Assembly: GCA_019057865.1 (NCBI GenBank)
Contig: JAHLWP010000001.1
Location: 1-64,000 of the forward strand
Length of the DNA: 64,000 bases
Direction: 5' to 3'
DNA from: Promethearchaeota archaeon
Lineage (GTDB): Archaea > Asgardarchaeota > Lokiarchaeia > Sigyniarchaeales > SOKP01
The notes beneath the pieces are model-generated. The model worked only from the letters and a program-made list of their open reading frames with translations, was not told where the DNA came from and did no database searches. This document shows positions 50,047 through 60,542 of this stretch, piece by piece. The position numbers and the translations under genes are program-made. Each line of letters opens with the position of its first letter. Position 1 is the stretch's first letter.

Positions 50047-53000
50047 ATGAATACAAATTTTCATAAAAATACAAAATGCTTAATTTCAGTTATTCTTTTG
50101 TCGATGCTCGTAGTAAGCTCTTTGTCTACAATATTTCCAACGACTTCTAACGAAATGAACTCTGATTCTGATTTAGGAACTGATCCATTAAACCCAATTG
50201 ATGATAATTTGGAAATTTCTGATACTTATCAAGTTGGTGATGAATATGAATTGGATGAGTGGTGGAATACAACTTATAGATACCGAATTGGCATTGAAAT
50301 GGAAGAACTTGATGGTATAGATAGGTACGAACCTGTGGAACTTATCTTGGAATTTGAAGAAAATACGTATTATGAAGGTACTGAAAGAATTGTTGCATAC
50401 TATGGATATAATAATTGGAGCGATCCTATACCTGTTCAGGTTTGGAATGTTAATAAATATAGTGGTACTGATTTTATTCAAAATTGTTCAGCTACCTTTA
50501 TCGCGAGTGTTTCAGCAAATAGCAATCAAACTTACTTCTTTTACTATAATGAAAATGATGATAATATAGAAACTGTAGATATTTATGATACAGGTTTTGA
50601 AAGTGATTTTATCGGTGGAACGACTTTAACTGTTAATGTTGCAGGAGATTCCGGCTCTGATTATTCGTTAATACTTCAAGAAGGTTTTGGTGTAAAAGTC
50701 TTAAAAAAAGATGGTATTGATCTAAATTATCATCAGGCTGAATCATTAGCTCCAGAAAAACAATTAACACATCCAAATTTAGTATTTCTAGCTCATATGG
50801 ATGAAAATATGGGGAATATGGTTTATGATTCAACGGGTAATGTACCTTTAGGTGGTTTTGTCGATGGTGCTACCTGGACTTCTGGAATTGTAAGATATGG
50901 ATTACTTTTTGATGGTTCAAATGATTATGTTGATTTTGGGGCTGAGTTGGAATCCTCGGGTGATCCCTTTCATGGAGCAACTACACAATGGACTATGACA
51001 GCTTGGATTAAACCCGATGATTTAAGTGATTCTACTGCAACTAATCATGGCACCCAGAACTGTTTCATGGCTAAAGCAAGTGATCCTAGGAATGATAACT
51101 TTGAAATAGGTGTAAATACTAACGGCAAAATTCATGTATATCTTGATATGGATGGTAGAGATAGTCAATTAAATTTTGATCTTACTGGAACAGTTGAAGT
51201 AGATAAATGGAATTTTGTTGCATTAAAAGTAGATTTAGCTAAATCCAATTATAAAGTAGGAGTTAAAGTTAACGACGCTTCTTTTCAATATACAACCAAT
51301 TGGGATTCTGGTAATGATATGGATGAAGCATATGGCAGCACTTTTTCAATTGGATCATCAGAACATATAGATAATTATTTTGAGGGTAGTATTGATGAAG
51401 TTGCTTTTTATGATATTCCCCTTTCTGATGAAGATATTGAAAATTATAAATATCTATCTGAACCTTCTGTAATCGATCAAATAATTCAACTTGTAAAGGG
51501 GGATGTGTTTTCTCGATATCAAGTTGATTGGACTGAGACTTTTGATATGCATGTATCAGATATTTGTACTTTTTATTGGGATTATAATCTGTGGAGTATT
51601 GAACGTAGTATATATTTTGATGGTCCATACTACGCAAATGAATCTGCGATGATTCCATTGAATACACATTATAATTATACACTTATTGATGATCATGATT
51701 TATGCAGATACATCTATGATGGTAATATTGATATTGATATAACAGATCCTGATTTTACTGCGGAAGATTATACAGTTGTTTATAATTATCCGGATTTATC
51801 CAAGGATGCAATTGGAATTTTTGTAGAGAATTATACTTTGACCAACTCACTCCAAATGAGTATGACTTATTTTAATGGTACTACCAAGTATTATGATAAT
51901 TCAATAGATTTTACTCCAGGAGTGAATAATGATCTTGATAATAGTGGTGGAACTGCTATTAATACATTGGTTGTACAATTTTGGGAATTTGTTGATACTG
52001 TTCCCTATATTGGTGATAATGAATTAAGTTGGTATTTCAATAATATTAGTTCTTCACTTAAAAATCCTGTTAATATTTATATTTACGAGGAAGATAGTAG
52101 ATTCTATAATATCGAAGTATATGTTGAAGATTCCGATGGTAGACCTGTTCCTGAAGCAACAATTACTATTTGGAACAACACTGCTAGTGCTACTGAATAC
52201 CAATGGAACCAAGACACCGATACAATTGGATGGACTACTTTCAAGCGATTTATTAATGGAACATATGTTGTAAACGCATCCTATGTCAGATATGGGCAAA
52301 CTCTAACTATTACTACCTCTCAAACTGTCGTAAATCTCGGAGATATCGTTGATGAAAAAGGCGTCTATACTATAAATTTCTTAAACGTTGATCTAACATC
52401 TATCGTTTTAAATTGTTCAAGATATGATGAATTATTTGATTGGCAAGGACCATTATCAGGTGCTAAATTAAACTTTACATTTGATGATGGAACTGGACCA
52501 GTAGTACTTAATGGTTATGAAACAACTAATGCAACAGGTGCAGCTGTATTTCGCTGGAAGGATACAACTTCTGGTAATATATCTGTTTCAATTTTTTGGT
52601 ATGTCGACTGGATGGATGACATTTATACAGCGGATGATAATTTACCAGGTGATATTACTATAATTAATTTAAATTTTACCGAATCCGCATGGCATGAAGT
52701 TAGTATCATTGAAGGAAGAGAATTTCAAACTCATTTAAGAGTTTATGATGAAGGTGTACAATTAAAACAGTTGGGACAAATAATATATCTTTGGGTTAAT
52801 TTTTCTTATACCGAAAATAACACTAATCCAAAGGGGATGGAGGAGCCACTTACAATTACAATGGATCTAAAAGATGCTACACGAGTAATCAATCAAAATA
52901 CATTAGTTTTTAGCTCTGGAACTGGAGCAGGTAATTATAGCATTACATTTGATACTTCTCAACCAATAGAAATGGGTGGAGAGTCATGGCTTTCAAGTGT

Positions 53001-54357
53001 TTCATATACAGTTTTGATAACTGCAACAAAACCTGGTTTTGATACTGCTTTTAATTCGACAGAGATTACACTCTTAGATATACCTACCCGATTGAGCGCT
53101 AATGAAAGTAAATCCTACGCAAACTGGCTAGAACAACTCACTTTTGACGTTCATTTAGAATATGATGATTCTGGAATTTGGAGTGATTTAGATAATGCCC
53201 AGATTACATATTATGTATTTCAAGCTCCTGAGATCTTCGGAACTTTAACATGGTACGGTTCTGGTGGTTTATACAGGTTAGAAATGGACAGTACTGATTT
53301 TCCTGGAACGGGTGATTATGATTTAATTATAACAGCAATCCTACAAAATTATGAACCAAAAACAATTAACCATGAAATTGCAGTTCTTGAAATCAGAACA
53401 CTTTTGAATAGCTCGATATCAGTTTTTCAAAGCGTACAAGTCTATTTTAGTGAATCAGAGACTTTTTACTTTAATTATACTGAAGCTGCAACTGGTTTGG
53501 GATTATCTGGTGCTGAAATAGCTAAATTTGATTGGGAAAAGCAAGATGACCAAGGTAATCGTATAGGCGGAGGTTATGATGTTCCTCTGGTAAATGTAAT
53601 TGAAGGAATATATGCTCTCGATTTTGATACAGAGACTTTAGATATTGCGACTTATATATTTGATATTATAATTAAAAAAAATAATTACGAAGATAGAAGA
53701 GCAACCCTTTATCTTTATATTACAAATAGAGATTTTACCCCAATAGAAAAAAGAAAATACGAAGTTGTTTCTGGAAAATCATTAACAATCACACTAAACA
53801 TTACAGACTTTAAAACTCATGAACAATTAGATATCAATACTGCTTATGTATCATTTAGGGGTCAAACTTTCAACTTTACTGGAAGTGGAGGAATTTATAC
53901 ATCTACAATCACGAATATTCCTGATGCATTTATTATGCCAGAGACATTTCTTGGAACAATTACAATTATGAGAGAAAATTATACAACATTAGAAATCCAA
54001 ATTACAGTTGAGGTTCTTATGGTAGAGATTTTTCCAGGTATGCCACTATTCTATTTCTTAATGATTGTTGTCGCTGTGGGTGCTGTTGCTGGTAGTTTAG
54101 TTACTTATCGATATGTACAGCAACGCAGAATTCCTAAATTTGTTAAGAAAGCCAGAGAGATGAGAAGTAACATTAAAGGAAGAAAATCAATTTCGGATTC
54201 ACTTTTGTACCCTTCAAAAGAAGATTATATAATAAAGAGATTAGGAGATAAATGGGAAATGTTAGGATTGTCATTAGAAGATATACTAGGAATAGAAAGT
54301 AAGAAACGAAAAAATATGTCAGAAATTACTGAAGAATTTGAAGGAGGTGGTTTATAA
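50047..54357 (+). CDS. Large cell-surface protein (DUF2341, LamG-like and Ig-like domains, C-terminal TM and cytosolic tail)
   Basis: 1436 residues. A signal peptide (CLISVILLSMLVVSSLSTIF) starts it. DUF2341-like WWNTTYRYRIGIEM (near 76) is followed by a LamG/concanavalin-like domain (LVFLAHMDENMGN ... FDGSNDYVDFG ... WTMTAWIKPDD ... GSIDEVAFYD, about 245-470). Several Ig-like repeats come next, with PVPEATITIWNN-type motifs. A membrane helix lies near 1332-1354 (FLMIVVAVGAVAGSLV), then a basic ~80-residue cytosolic tail. Many N-x-S/T sites suggest glycosylation. The stop shares one base with the ATG of the next, cytosolic, gene. Confidence 0.9.
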   Translation: MNTNFHKNTKCLISVILLSMLVVSSLSTIFPTTSNEMNSDSDLGTDPLNPIDDNLEISDTYQVGDEYELDEWWNTTYRYRIGIEMEELDGIDRYEPVELILEFEENTYYEGTERIVAYYGYNNWSDPIPVQVWNVNKYSGTDFIQNCSATFIASVSANSNQTYFFYYNENDDNIETVDIYDTGFESDFIGGTTLTVNVAGDSGSDYSLILQEGFGVKVLKKDGIDLNYHQAESLAPEKQLTHPNLVFLAHMDENMGNMVYDSTGNVPLGGFVDGATWTSGIVRYGLLFDGSNDYVDFGAELESSGDPFHGATTQWTMTAWIKPDDLSDSTATNHGTQNCFMAKASDPRNDNFEIGVNTNGKIHVYLDMDGRDSQLNFDLTGTVEVDKWNFVALKVDLAKSNYKVGVKVNDASFQYTTNWDSGNDMDEAYGSTFSIGSSEHIDNYFEGSIDEVAFYDIPLSDEDIENYKYLSEPSVIDQIIQLVKGDVFSRYQVDWTETFDMHVSDICTFYWDYNLWSIERSIYFDGPYYANESAMIPLNTHYNYTLIDDHDLCRYIYDGNIDIDITDPDFTAEDYTVVYNYPDLSKDAIGIFVENYTLTNSLQMSMTYFNGTTKYYDNSIDFTPGVNNDLDNSGGTAINTLVVQFWEFVDTVPYIGDNELSWYFNNISSSLKNPVNIYIYEEDSRFYNIEVYVEDSDGRPVPEATITIWNNTASATEYQWNQDTDTIGWTTFKRFINGTYVVNASYVRYGQTLTITTSQTVVNLGDIVDEKGVYTINFLNVDLTSIVLNCSRYDELFDWQGPLSGAKLNFTFDDGTGPVVLNGYETTNATGAAVFRWKDTTSGNISVSIFWYVDWMDDIYTADDNLPGDITIINLNFTESAWHEVSIIEGREFQTHLRVYDEGVQLKQLGQIIYLWVNFSYTENNTNPKGMEEPLTITMDLKDATRVINQNTLVFSSGTGAGNYSITFDTSQPIEMGGESWLSSVSYTVLITATKPGFDTAFNSTEITLLDIPTRLSANESKSYANWLEQLTFDVHLEYDDSGIWSDLDNAQITYYVFQAPEIFGTLTWYGSGGLYRLEMDSTDFPGTGDYDLIITAILQNYEPKTINHEIAVLEIRTLLNSSISVFQSVQVYFSESETFYFNYTEAATGLGLSGAEIAKFDWEKQDDQGNRIGGGYDVPLVNVIEGIYALDFDTETLDIATYIFDIIIKKNNYEDRRATLYLYITNRDFTPIEKRKYEVVSGKSLTITLNITDFKTHEQLDINTAYVSFRGQTFNFTGSGGIYTSTITNIPDAFIMPETFLGTITIMRENYTTLEIQITVEVLMVEIFPGMPLFYFLMIVVAVGAVAGSLVTYRYVQQRRIPKFVKKAREMRSNIKGRKSISDSLLYPSKEDYIIKRLGDKWEMLGLSLEDILGIESKKRKNMSEITEEFEGGGL

Positions 54358-55460
54358 TGCCAATTGGATTAGTAGTTATGAGATGGGATGAAAGAGTTGG
54401 TACTGAAATATTGGCAAAATATCCACCAGAAATAAATGTGACTGATAAAACACTTATGCAAGTATACAGCACACATGAATATAGCGGAGAGTCAGGGATG
54501 ATCAGTTTAATGATTGGCTCATTAAATATCGCATCATACTATACTGGCCCTGAAAGGGGCTTTTACATTTTATTACTTTTGAATATAGATGATGATCCTG
54601 ATGCTTATGAAGGCGGATTAGCTGATACTTCTAGGATGATTTTACAAAATCTTGAGGATGATTCATATTTACAATTGATTCCTTCACTTTTTCGAAGGCT
54701 ATCTGTTTATCCTACACTTAATAACGAGCAACGATTAGCTATGACATACCAAGACGAAATTAAACGTATGATTGTTAATCGTCTTAGAGATGAAGGCGTG
54801 GTTTCGAAATCTGAACTAATGGTTTGGTTAAAAGATAGGTATAAACAAGGTTTTGTTGATCTAGAAGGAGTTTTAATCGAATTAATTAAACGGGAAATCA
54901 TTAAAGAAGCTTCAGTAAAAGGAATGCCATCTGAATTAATATTTCTTACCAATGATATTTTGATGATGCGAGTTCCACCGGTTAAACTTCTCACTGATCC
55001 TGCGGATCGAGGATTACCTTCTCAACTTGTTAGCGATTACAGAACAGAATCTAAAAAATATTTCCAAAACTACCACCCAACAGAAGAAGACAATCTCAGA
55101 ATCATTGACATCATAATAAACCCACAGGTTTATGAAACATTACGTTTATTAAGAACTGCAATTGTTACTAAAAACGATCTAGAGAAACTCAAAAAGAAAG
55201 GCGTTGATGATGTTGATGAAATATTAAAGATGTTATGGGACAATCAAATGATCCAAGTCTTCCAAGATGAACGCAATAATGAATATTATGCTCTTGTAAC
55301 TGATTTCTATTTAGACCTTATATTTCCGAAATATCTTCTTAATATCATAAAAACAGAGTACGAACAAAAATCAAAAGCAGATCAAGTATTAATTGAATAC
55401 CTAACCGTTCTTGAAAATGCTTATACGAATTTAAAAGCAGCTATGAAATCGAAAGAGTAA
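54357..55460 (+). CDS. Longin/roadblock-like N-terminal domain plus winged helices
   Basis: 367 residues, cytosolic. The first ~110 residues (MPIGLVVMRWDERVGTEILA ... GFYILLLLNID) look like a longin/roadblock-type alpha/beta domain. Two or more winged-helix-like regions follow (about 125-205: LRDEGVVSKSELMVWL; about 240-315: RTAIVTKNDLEKLKKKG), then a C-terminal helix. Longin domains bind GTPases or traffic proteins, and winged helices of this kind also occur in ESCRT-II. It is coupled by TAATG to the surface protein, so it may act on that protein's tail. Domain calls are by eye. Confidence 0.72.
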   Translation: MPIGLVVMRWDERVGTEILAKYPPEINVTDKTLMQVYSTHEYSGESGMISLMIGSLNIASYYTGPERGFYILLLLNIDDDPDAYEGGLADTSRMILQNLEDDSYLQLIPSLFRRLSVYPTLNNEQRLAMTYQDEIKRMIVNRLRDEGVVSKSELMVWLKDRYKQGFVDLEGVLIELIKREIIKEASVKGMPSELIFLTNDILMMRVPPVKLLTDPADRGLPSQLVSDYRTESKKYFQNYHPTEEDNLRIIDIIINPQVYETLRLLRTAIVTKNDLEKLKKKGVDDVDEILKMLWDNQMIQVFQDERNNEYYALVTDFYLDLIFPKYLLNIIKTEYEQKSKADQVLIEYLTVLENAYTNLKAAMKSKE

Positions 55461-55476
55461 ATTTTTAATAATTAAG

Positions 55477-55490
55477 TTTTTTTTTTTTTC
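55477..55490 (+). terminator. Oligo-T terminator after the surface-protein operon
   Basis: A run of 13 T residues lies 17 bp after the stop at 55460 and before the next gene at 55583, a strong archaeal termination signal. Confidence 0.6.
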
Positions 55491-55582
55491 TTATCCTATA
55501 GTTTCTTGTTTTAATCAAAACATTTTTCTACTTTTCGAGATTCTTTGACTTGATTAAAATTAAAAATATAGTGTGAAAAATT

Positions 55583-56902
55583 TTGGACTCAACAGAACAA
55601 TATTGGGAAACTCCCGAAGCAATGATGGATGGTATTGACTTAGAAAAATATATTATTGCATCATACATTATCAAACGTCCTCGTGGAATGAATGTTAATT
55701 ATTTGGCTCGTTTCGCTGCTATTGAACAATCAACTGGAACTTGGATAAGAGTACCAGCAGAAACTGCAGAAGTACGAAAACATCATGTCGCAAGAGTGCT
55801 TGGAGTTTATGAGTTGCCACATTATGAATACGTATTGCCGCCGAAGGATCAGTTAAAAGAGAGAATATATTTTGTGCAAATCGGATTTCCAATTGTAAAT
55901 ATTAAGGGAATGGGTATACCCATGCTATTCACGACTGTGATTGGTAATATTAGTATCACACATGGTTTAAAACTAGTAGATTTAGCATTTCCTAAAGCAT
56001 GGTTAGAAGATTTTAAAGGCCCTAAGTTCGGGATTGATGGAATTAGAAAACTTATGAATATACCTGAACGACCTCTATTAAATAATATGGTTAAACCTTG
56101 TACCGGTCACACTTGCGATGTCGCAGCTGATTTAGTATATAAAGCTGCAGTCGGTGGTTGTGATGTTGTAAAAGATGATGAGTTAATTTCTAATCCTTCC
56201 TTTAATACATTAGAAGAAAGAATTACAAAAGTCATGGAAGCTGTCGATAGAGCTGATTCTGAGAAAGGTGAGAAAACATTATATACTATCAATATCACTA
56301 CGAAATTCCCAGAGATGTTTGAAAAAGCTGACAAAATGATAGAATTAGGAGCAAATGCGTTAATGATAAATTATATAGCCACAGGTTATGAAGCTCTAAG
56401 ACAAATTGCTGAAGACCCTTCGATTAAAGTGCCAATCCTCGGTCATATGGATTTCGGTGGTTGTATGTTTGGTGGTGAATGGACAGGGATGACGAGCATG
56501 TTAACTTTTGGCAAATTACCGCGAATCTGTGGTGCTGATACAGTTGTAATTCCGGCTCCATATGGAAAAGCAGAAATCTTAGAAGAAAGATATGAACAAA
56601 ACCTAAAAGCACTTCGATATCCATTACAACATATTAAACCAACACTACCTATGCCTTCAGGGGGTATCACACCAGGGATGGTGGAGAAGACCATGAAGGA
56701 AGCTGGTAAAGATATTCTTATTGGTAGTGGTGGAGGTATTCATAGCCATCCTGATGGACCAATAGCAGGAGCAAAAGCCTTTAGGCAAGCAATTAATGCT
56801 GTCATGCAAGGAAAGAATGTAAGAGAAGTAGCTAAGGAGAAAAAAGAATTGGGAATAGCTCTTGGTGTTTGGGGTGGTGGAAAAACCCAATTAATAGAAT
56901 AA
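55583..56902 (+). CDS. RuBisCO large-subunit family protein, probably form IV/RuBisCO-like
   Basis: 439 residues with the RuBisCO fold throughout: STGTWIRVP, TTVIGNI, RPLLNNMVKP, KDDELISNP (the carbamylated Lys and metal-binding Asp/Glu), GKLPRICGAD, MPSGGITPG and GSGGGIHSHP. Compared with true RuBisCO, KPKxG is KPCTG (one Lys lost) and the HRA motif is HMD (Arg lost), both active-site positions. Hence it may be a RuBisCO-like enolase-type enzyme or a diverged archaeal form rather than a CO2-fixing one. It starts with TTG at 55583. No AMP phosphorylase or R15P isomerase is nearby. Confidence 0.88.
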   Translation: MDSTEQYWETPEAMMDGIDLEKYIIASYIIKRPRGMNVNYLARFAAIEQSTGTWIRVPAETAEVRKHHVARVLGVYELPHYEYVLPPKDQLKERIYFVQIGFPIVNIKGMGIPMLFTTVIGNISITHGLKLVDLAFPKAWLEDFKGPKFGIDGIRKLMNIPERPLLNNMVKPCTGHTCDVAADLVYKAAVGGCDVVKDDELISNPSFNTLEERITKVMEAVDRADSEKGEKTLYTINITTKFPEMFEKADKMIELGANALMINYIATGYEALRQIAEDPSIKVPILGHMDFGGCMFGGEWTGMTSMLTFGKLPRICGADTVVIPAPYGKAEILEERYEQNLKALRYPLQHIKPTLPMPSGGITPGMVEKTMKEAGKDILIGSGGGIHSHPDGPIAGAKAFRQAINAVMQGKNVREVAKEKKELGIALGVWGGGKTQLIE

Positions 56903-56914
56903 ATTACTTTTTTT

Positions 56915-57883
56915 TCATTTTATTTTGATGTAAGAATCATTTAGAATAACTCTTATTTTTGGATTAAACTCATTAATTTTGACATTTTTAGCTAGTTCAT
57001 TACCTCTTAAATCTAAATATTCTAGAGATAGTAAGGTCTTTAGATGATTAATATTCTCTAAATCAGTAATCTTATTATTTGTTAGTATTATAATCTTTAA
57101 ATTTAATAATTGGATCAACTCTTTAATGTTGGTAATTTGATTATTTGAAAGATCTATTTTCTCTAAATTGTTTAAATTGAGCAAGCCGTTGATATCAGAA
57201 AGTTTTTTTATATTATTTTTCCATCCCCATGGGGTCCCTTTAACTTCAAATTCCATATAATCTGATAAATCTAATTCCTTTATTAAAGCAGTTTGGGGAT
57301 CCAATTCATAATATACATTTGGAAACTGTTCTATTAAATGACGAATAGTTAAGTAATTAATCAAGATTTCACTTAATTCTTTATGAGTTAAATCCTCATA
57401 TTTTCTTTCTCTAAATAATCCTTTTAGAGTTTTTTTAAATCTTTTATTTTGAATGTTTTTATCCTTATTCAGATATTTTGTTTTTCTAATTTTTTTCAAT
57501 TGTTCAATTAAAATTGCTTTAGCTTCTTTGTCATTAATTTTTTCTAATGTCTTGATTATTGTTACCAAGCATTCATAATTCGATTCATGTTTAATCGCCC
57601 ATTTTAAAGGGACTAGTGCTTTTTCATTACTAAATTTCTTTTCTATAACTTTTGCTGCAGCATTTCTAATGTTTCCATTTGAATCAGAAATTAAAGCATT
57701 TTCCAAGATAATAAATGTTTTACCATTAAAAATTCCTATTTTTTCTAGGCTTTCAATGGATTTTACTCTATCATTTTCATTTTCACTATTTTCAATTAAT
57801 GAAATAAGGAGATCAAATGCTGTATGTTTATCTAAGTTATTATTCTCAAATTCTTCGCAAATTTTTTCTGGGGTTAAAATCAT
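56915..57883 (-). CDS. HEAT-like and leucine-rich repeat protein
   Basis: 322 residues. The N-terminal half has HEAT-type helical repeats (DSNGNIRNAAAKVIEKKF, NYECLVTIIKTLEKINDKEA). The C-terminal third has SDS22-type leucine-rich repeats (LNNLEKIDLSNNQITNI, LNLKIIILTNNKITDL, LLSLEYLDLRGNEL). This points to protein-protein interaction, with partner unknown. It is 20 nt upstream of the convergent RuBisCO-like gene end and on the same strand as the GH36 gene, 20 nt downstream of it. Confidence 0.85.
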   Translation of the reverse strand: MILTPEKICEEFENNNLDKHTAFDLLISLIENSENENDRVKSIESLEKIGIFNGKTFIILENALISDSNGNIRNAAAKVIEKKFSNEKALVPLKWAIKHESNYECLVTIIKTLEKINDKEAKAILIEQLKKIRKTKYLNKDKNIQNKRFKKTLKGLFRERKYEDLTHKELSEILINYLTIRHLIEQFPNVYYELDPQTALIKELDLSDYMEFEVKGTPWGWKNNIKKLSDINGLLNLNNLEKIDLSNNQITNIKELIQLLNLKIIILTNNKITDLENINHLKTLLSLEYLDLRGNELAKNVKINEFNPKIRVILNDSYIKIK

Positions 57884-57903
57884 GTTAATTTTTATAACTT
57901 ATT

Positions 57904-60381
57904 TTAAATAATTTTGATTTCTAAAGAGATTTTATTCTTAAATTTGACAAATAATTTCCAGATATCATTTACTGGATCAATGATGGAATATTTAAAATTA
58001 TATTTTTCAATTTTTTTATTTTTTGGAAGTTTAAGAATAAGAAATCCTTCTCTAATCCCTATTAACTCAATTTCAATATTTAGTTCATTATATTCTTTAT
58101 ATTCATAACTTTTTACTTCACAACATCCTTGAGTAATATGTAAATTTGTAGAGAGTAAGATTGGTAAATCTTTTTCTCCATTTACTGGAATTAAATTAAG
58201 GTGTTTACATGCATGAGGATTAATTCTTGCTATTTTTATAGTATCATGAGTTTTATATTCCCCTAAGAATTTACTGTCCCAAAAATCATAAATATAGAAT
58301 TTTTTTAGATCATCAGAAAGATTTGGAATAATCTCAGATATTTTTAATTCTTTTGATATTGAATTATCTTCCCAATTGATAATTGCAATTAAATATCTTT
58401 TTCCTATAATTTCATTGGTTTCAAGCATATAGACAGAAGGCAATACTGAAGTGAATGCATCAATTAATATAGGATCATATTCATTTGAGTTATAGGGAGG
58501 CATTAATAATGTCGCATCATTGATTTCATCATCAGTTAGTTTAGTCATATCATCTGAAATTAAGATCTGACCTCCTGATAATCCAAATACTGTTATTTGT
58601 AGTTTTATTTCATCATTAGTTAATTTTGTATCAGTTCTTCTAATCATCAAGCAATCAGGATCATTTATCCAAAAATATTTATGCATAAAAGAACGATAGA
58701 GGATATTAAGTAAGGCTTCCATTAAGGCTGGTTGAGGTATCCCTCCTCCAATCTCATATTTCTCAAAATAATTAGCTATCCATTGAGGTGCGGTATCTTC
58801 ACTTATTCTCATGGCATCTACTAATCCAACACATGGTCCAAGTGGAGCACCACAGCCTAGAAGAAAGGAATCATCAGTAATAGCTTCTCTTATTGTCTTT
58901 AGGCCATTATAGTATAATTGGGCTCTCGTTAACGTTTTATCTTTATAATCTGCTCCAAAAGGAACAGCAGCATGAAGAAAATCGATTTTAAAAAATTCTA
59001 TCAAAGGATTTTCAGATTCAGAGTAATTTCTTTTAAATGCAAATACAAGGTCTTTAAAAAATTCATTTAAATACTCAAGTACTTCTTGATTAGATAGATC
59101 CAATCCATATTCTGAAGCCCCCCAATTAAAACATACTCTTAATAACTTATTTGACTTTTTAAGAAACCAATCTCGATGATTTGTAAATAAAGCAGATTTT
59201 TTCACCGCAAAAAAGGGTGCTGTCCATATGCCACCCTTAAATCCAGATTTCTTTATTTGATCAAATAACCATTCTAGACCTTTTTGAAATTTATTGTTTA
59301 TATGACTATAATCTCCTATTTTGGTAAAATATCCATCATCTAATTGGATAAAATCAATAGGCAAACTCTCTCTATTTTCTTTGAAAAAATTTAAATTTTT
59401 AATCATATCTTCTAGGGTAATATTAGTAAAATAATAATACCAACTACACCATCCAGTAGGTATTTTATCTATTCTTTTTTCTTTTATAAATGCTTTAACA
59501 GTTTTAGCATAATCAATCAATCCATAATACCCAAGATTATTTGATTTAAAACAAATAAATAGTTCTTCAGAAGAATTAATTGAGGATTCATTCAATTTAA
59601 TTCCATCCATACACCCGAAAGCAGTGAATAATTTAATATCTTCAGAAGTTTCATAATCCAATATTAATCTAGTGAATTGATCTTTGAATGAAATAAACCC
59701 TAAAATTAGAGTATTTTTAGACTGTAAATCTGTAACAGCTGTGCAATATTCACTATAAAACCTTCCCTCAATTTTATAGTCCTGATTATCATACATTAAA
59801 TTAAATACTTCTGTAGATGGCCCTTTATTATCTTTTTCATTTCCAAAAAAAATTCTACAAGGGCTCCAACTCTGAAATCCATTCTTAAACCATGTTATAT
59901 TATTTAGATTTGTGGGAGAGTCATCCCCAGATAACCATAACTTACTATTTTTAATAGTTAAAGGTGCTAAACTATGTACTGCTAAAGGATTTTTAGCTTT
60001 ATCATTAATATCTATTAATCTTATTAGAATAAAATGCTTATTATCATAAATTTTAAACTGGATTTTGTAGAATACTTCTTGTTCTTTATTATTAAATGAT
60101 TTAAAAATAATCTTCATGCCTGTTCCTATTGAATCCTCAATTTTTTCAACTTTACTATTAAAAGTATATTTTGTAGAACTATATTCTATTAAATCATTCA
60201 TATCAACCTTATAAAAATTCAATGATGAATAGCAACCTTTAAGGGAACACTTACTTTCATTATCTAAATCAAAATAGATAACATATTTTCCTCGATCCTG
60301 TCCGTTCTTATAAAATTTAAAACCAATAATTCCATTATGAACTTCAACTATATCATAATTGTTTTGAATTATATTTAACAA
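57904..60381 (-). CDS. Alpha-galactosidase-like glycoside hydrolase family 36
   Basis: 825 residues. The TIM barrel has PTGWCSWYYYF, IQLDDGYFTKIGDY, GGIWTAPFFA, nucleophile Asp in FFKIDFLHA (D467) and an acid/base Asp in RISEDTAPQW. N-terminal beta-sandwich and C-terminal beta domain are present. Family members cleave alpha-galactosides such as melibiose and raffinose, usually cytosolic as here (no signal peptide). With lacZ and the GPH symporter it forms a dispersed galactoside set. Classical active-site CxxGxxR loop residues are only partly visible (LGCGAPLGPCVG). Confidence 0.9.
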   Translation of the reverse strand: MLNIIQNNYDIVEVHNGIIGFKFYKNGQDRGKYVIYFDLDNESKCSLKGCYSSLNFYKVDMNDLIEYSSTKYTFNSKVEKIEDSIGTGMKIIFKSFNNKEQEVFYKIQFKIYDNKHFILIRLIDINDKAKNPLAVHSLAPLTIKNSKLWLSGDDSPTNLNNITWFKNGFQSWSPCRIFFGNEKDNKGPSTEVFNLMYDNQDYKIEGRFYSEYCTAVTDLQSKNTLILGFISFKDQFTRLILDYETSEDIKLFTAFGCMDGIKLNESSINSSEELFICFKSNNLGYYGLIDYAKTVKAFIKEKRIDKIPTGWCSWYYYFTNITLEDMIKNLNFFKENRESLPIDFIQLDDGYFTKIGDYSHINNKFQKGLEWLFDQIKKSGFKGGIWTAPFFAVKKSALFTNHRDWFLKKSNKLLRVCFNWGASEYGLDLSNQEVLEYLNEFFKDLVFAFKRNYSESENPLIEFFKIDFLHAAVPFGADYKDKTLTRAQLYYNGLKTIREAITDDSFLLGCGAPLGPCVGLVDAMRISEDTAPQWIANYFEKYEIGGGIPQPALMEALLNILYRSFMHKYFWINDPDCLMIRRTDTKLTNDEIKLQITVFGLSGGQILISDDMTKLTDDEINDATLLMPPYNSNEYDPILIDAFTSVLPSVYMLETNEIIGKRYLIAIINWEDNSISKELKISEIIPNLSDDLKKFYIYDFWDSKFLGEYKTHDTIKIARINPHACKHLNLIPVNGEKDLPILLSTNLHITQGCCEVKSYEYKEYNELNIEIELIGIREGFLILKLPKNKKIEKYNFKYSIIDPVNDIWKLFVKFKNKISLEIKII

Positions 60382-60542
60382 AATTATCTCCCCCCATATA
60401 ATCCATCAAGTTATATAATAATAGTCTTAAATTATTATCTTAATAAATTATTTCTTGTTTTACTTAATACTCAATAGAGTCTGAATTAAATATTTAATAA
60501 ATTAAAAGTAGCATAGGAGGATAGTTTAATTCTTCATTCAAT

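Noticed and set aside
51269..51682. 137-codon minus-strand ORF inside the surface-protein gene
   Set aside because: Biased His/Tyr/Gln composition is the complement of the coding strand; the opposite frame has clear domains.
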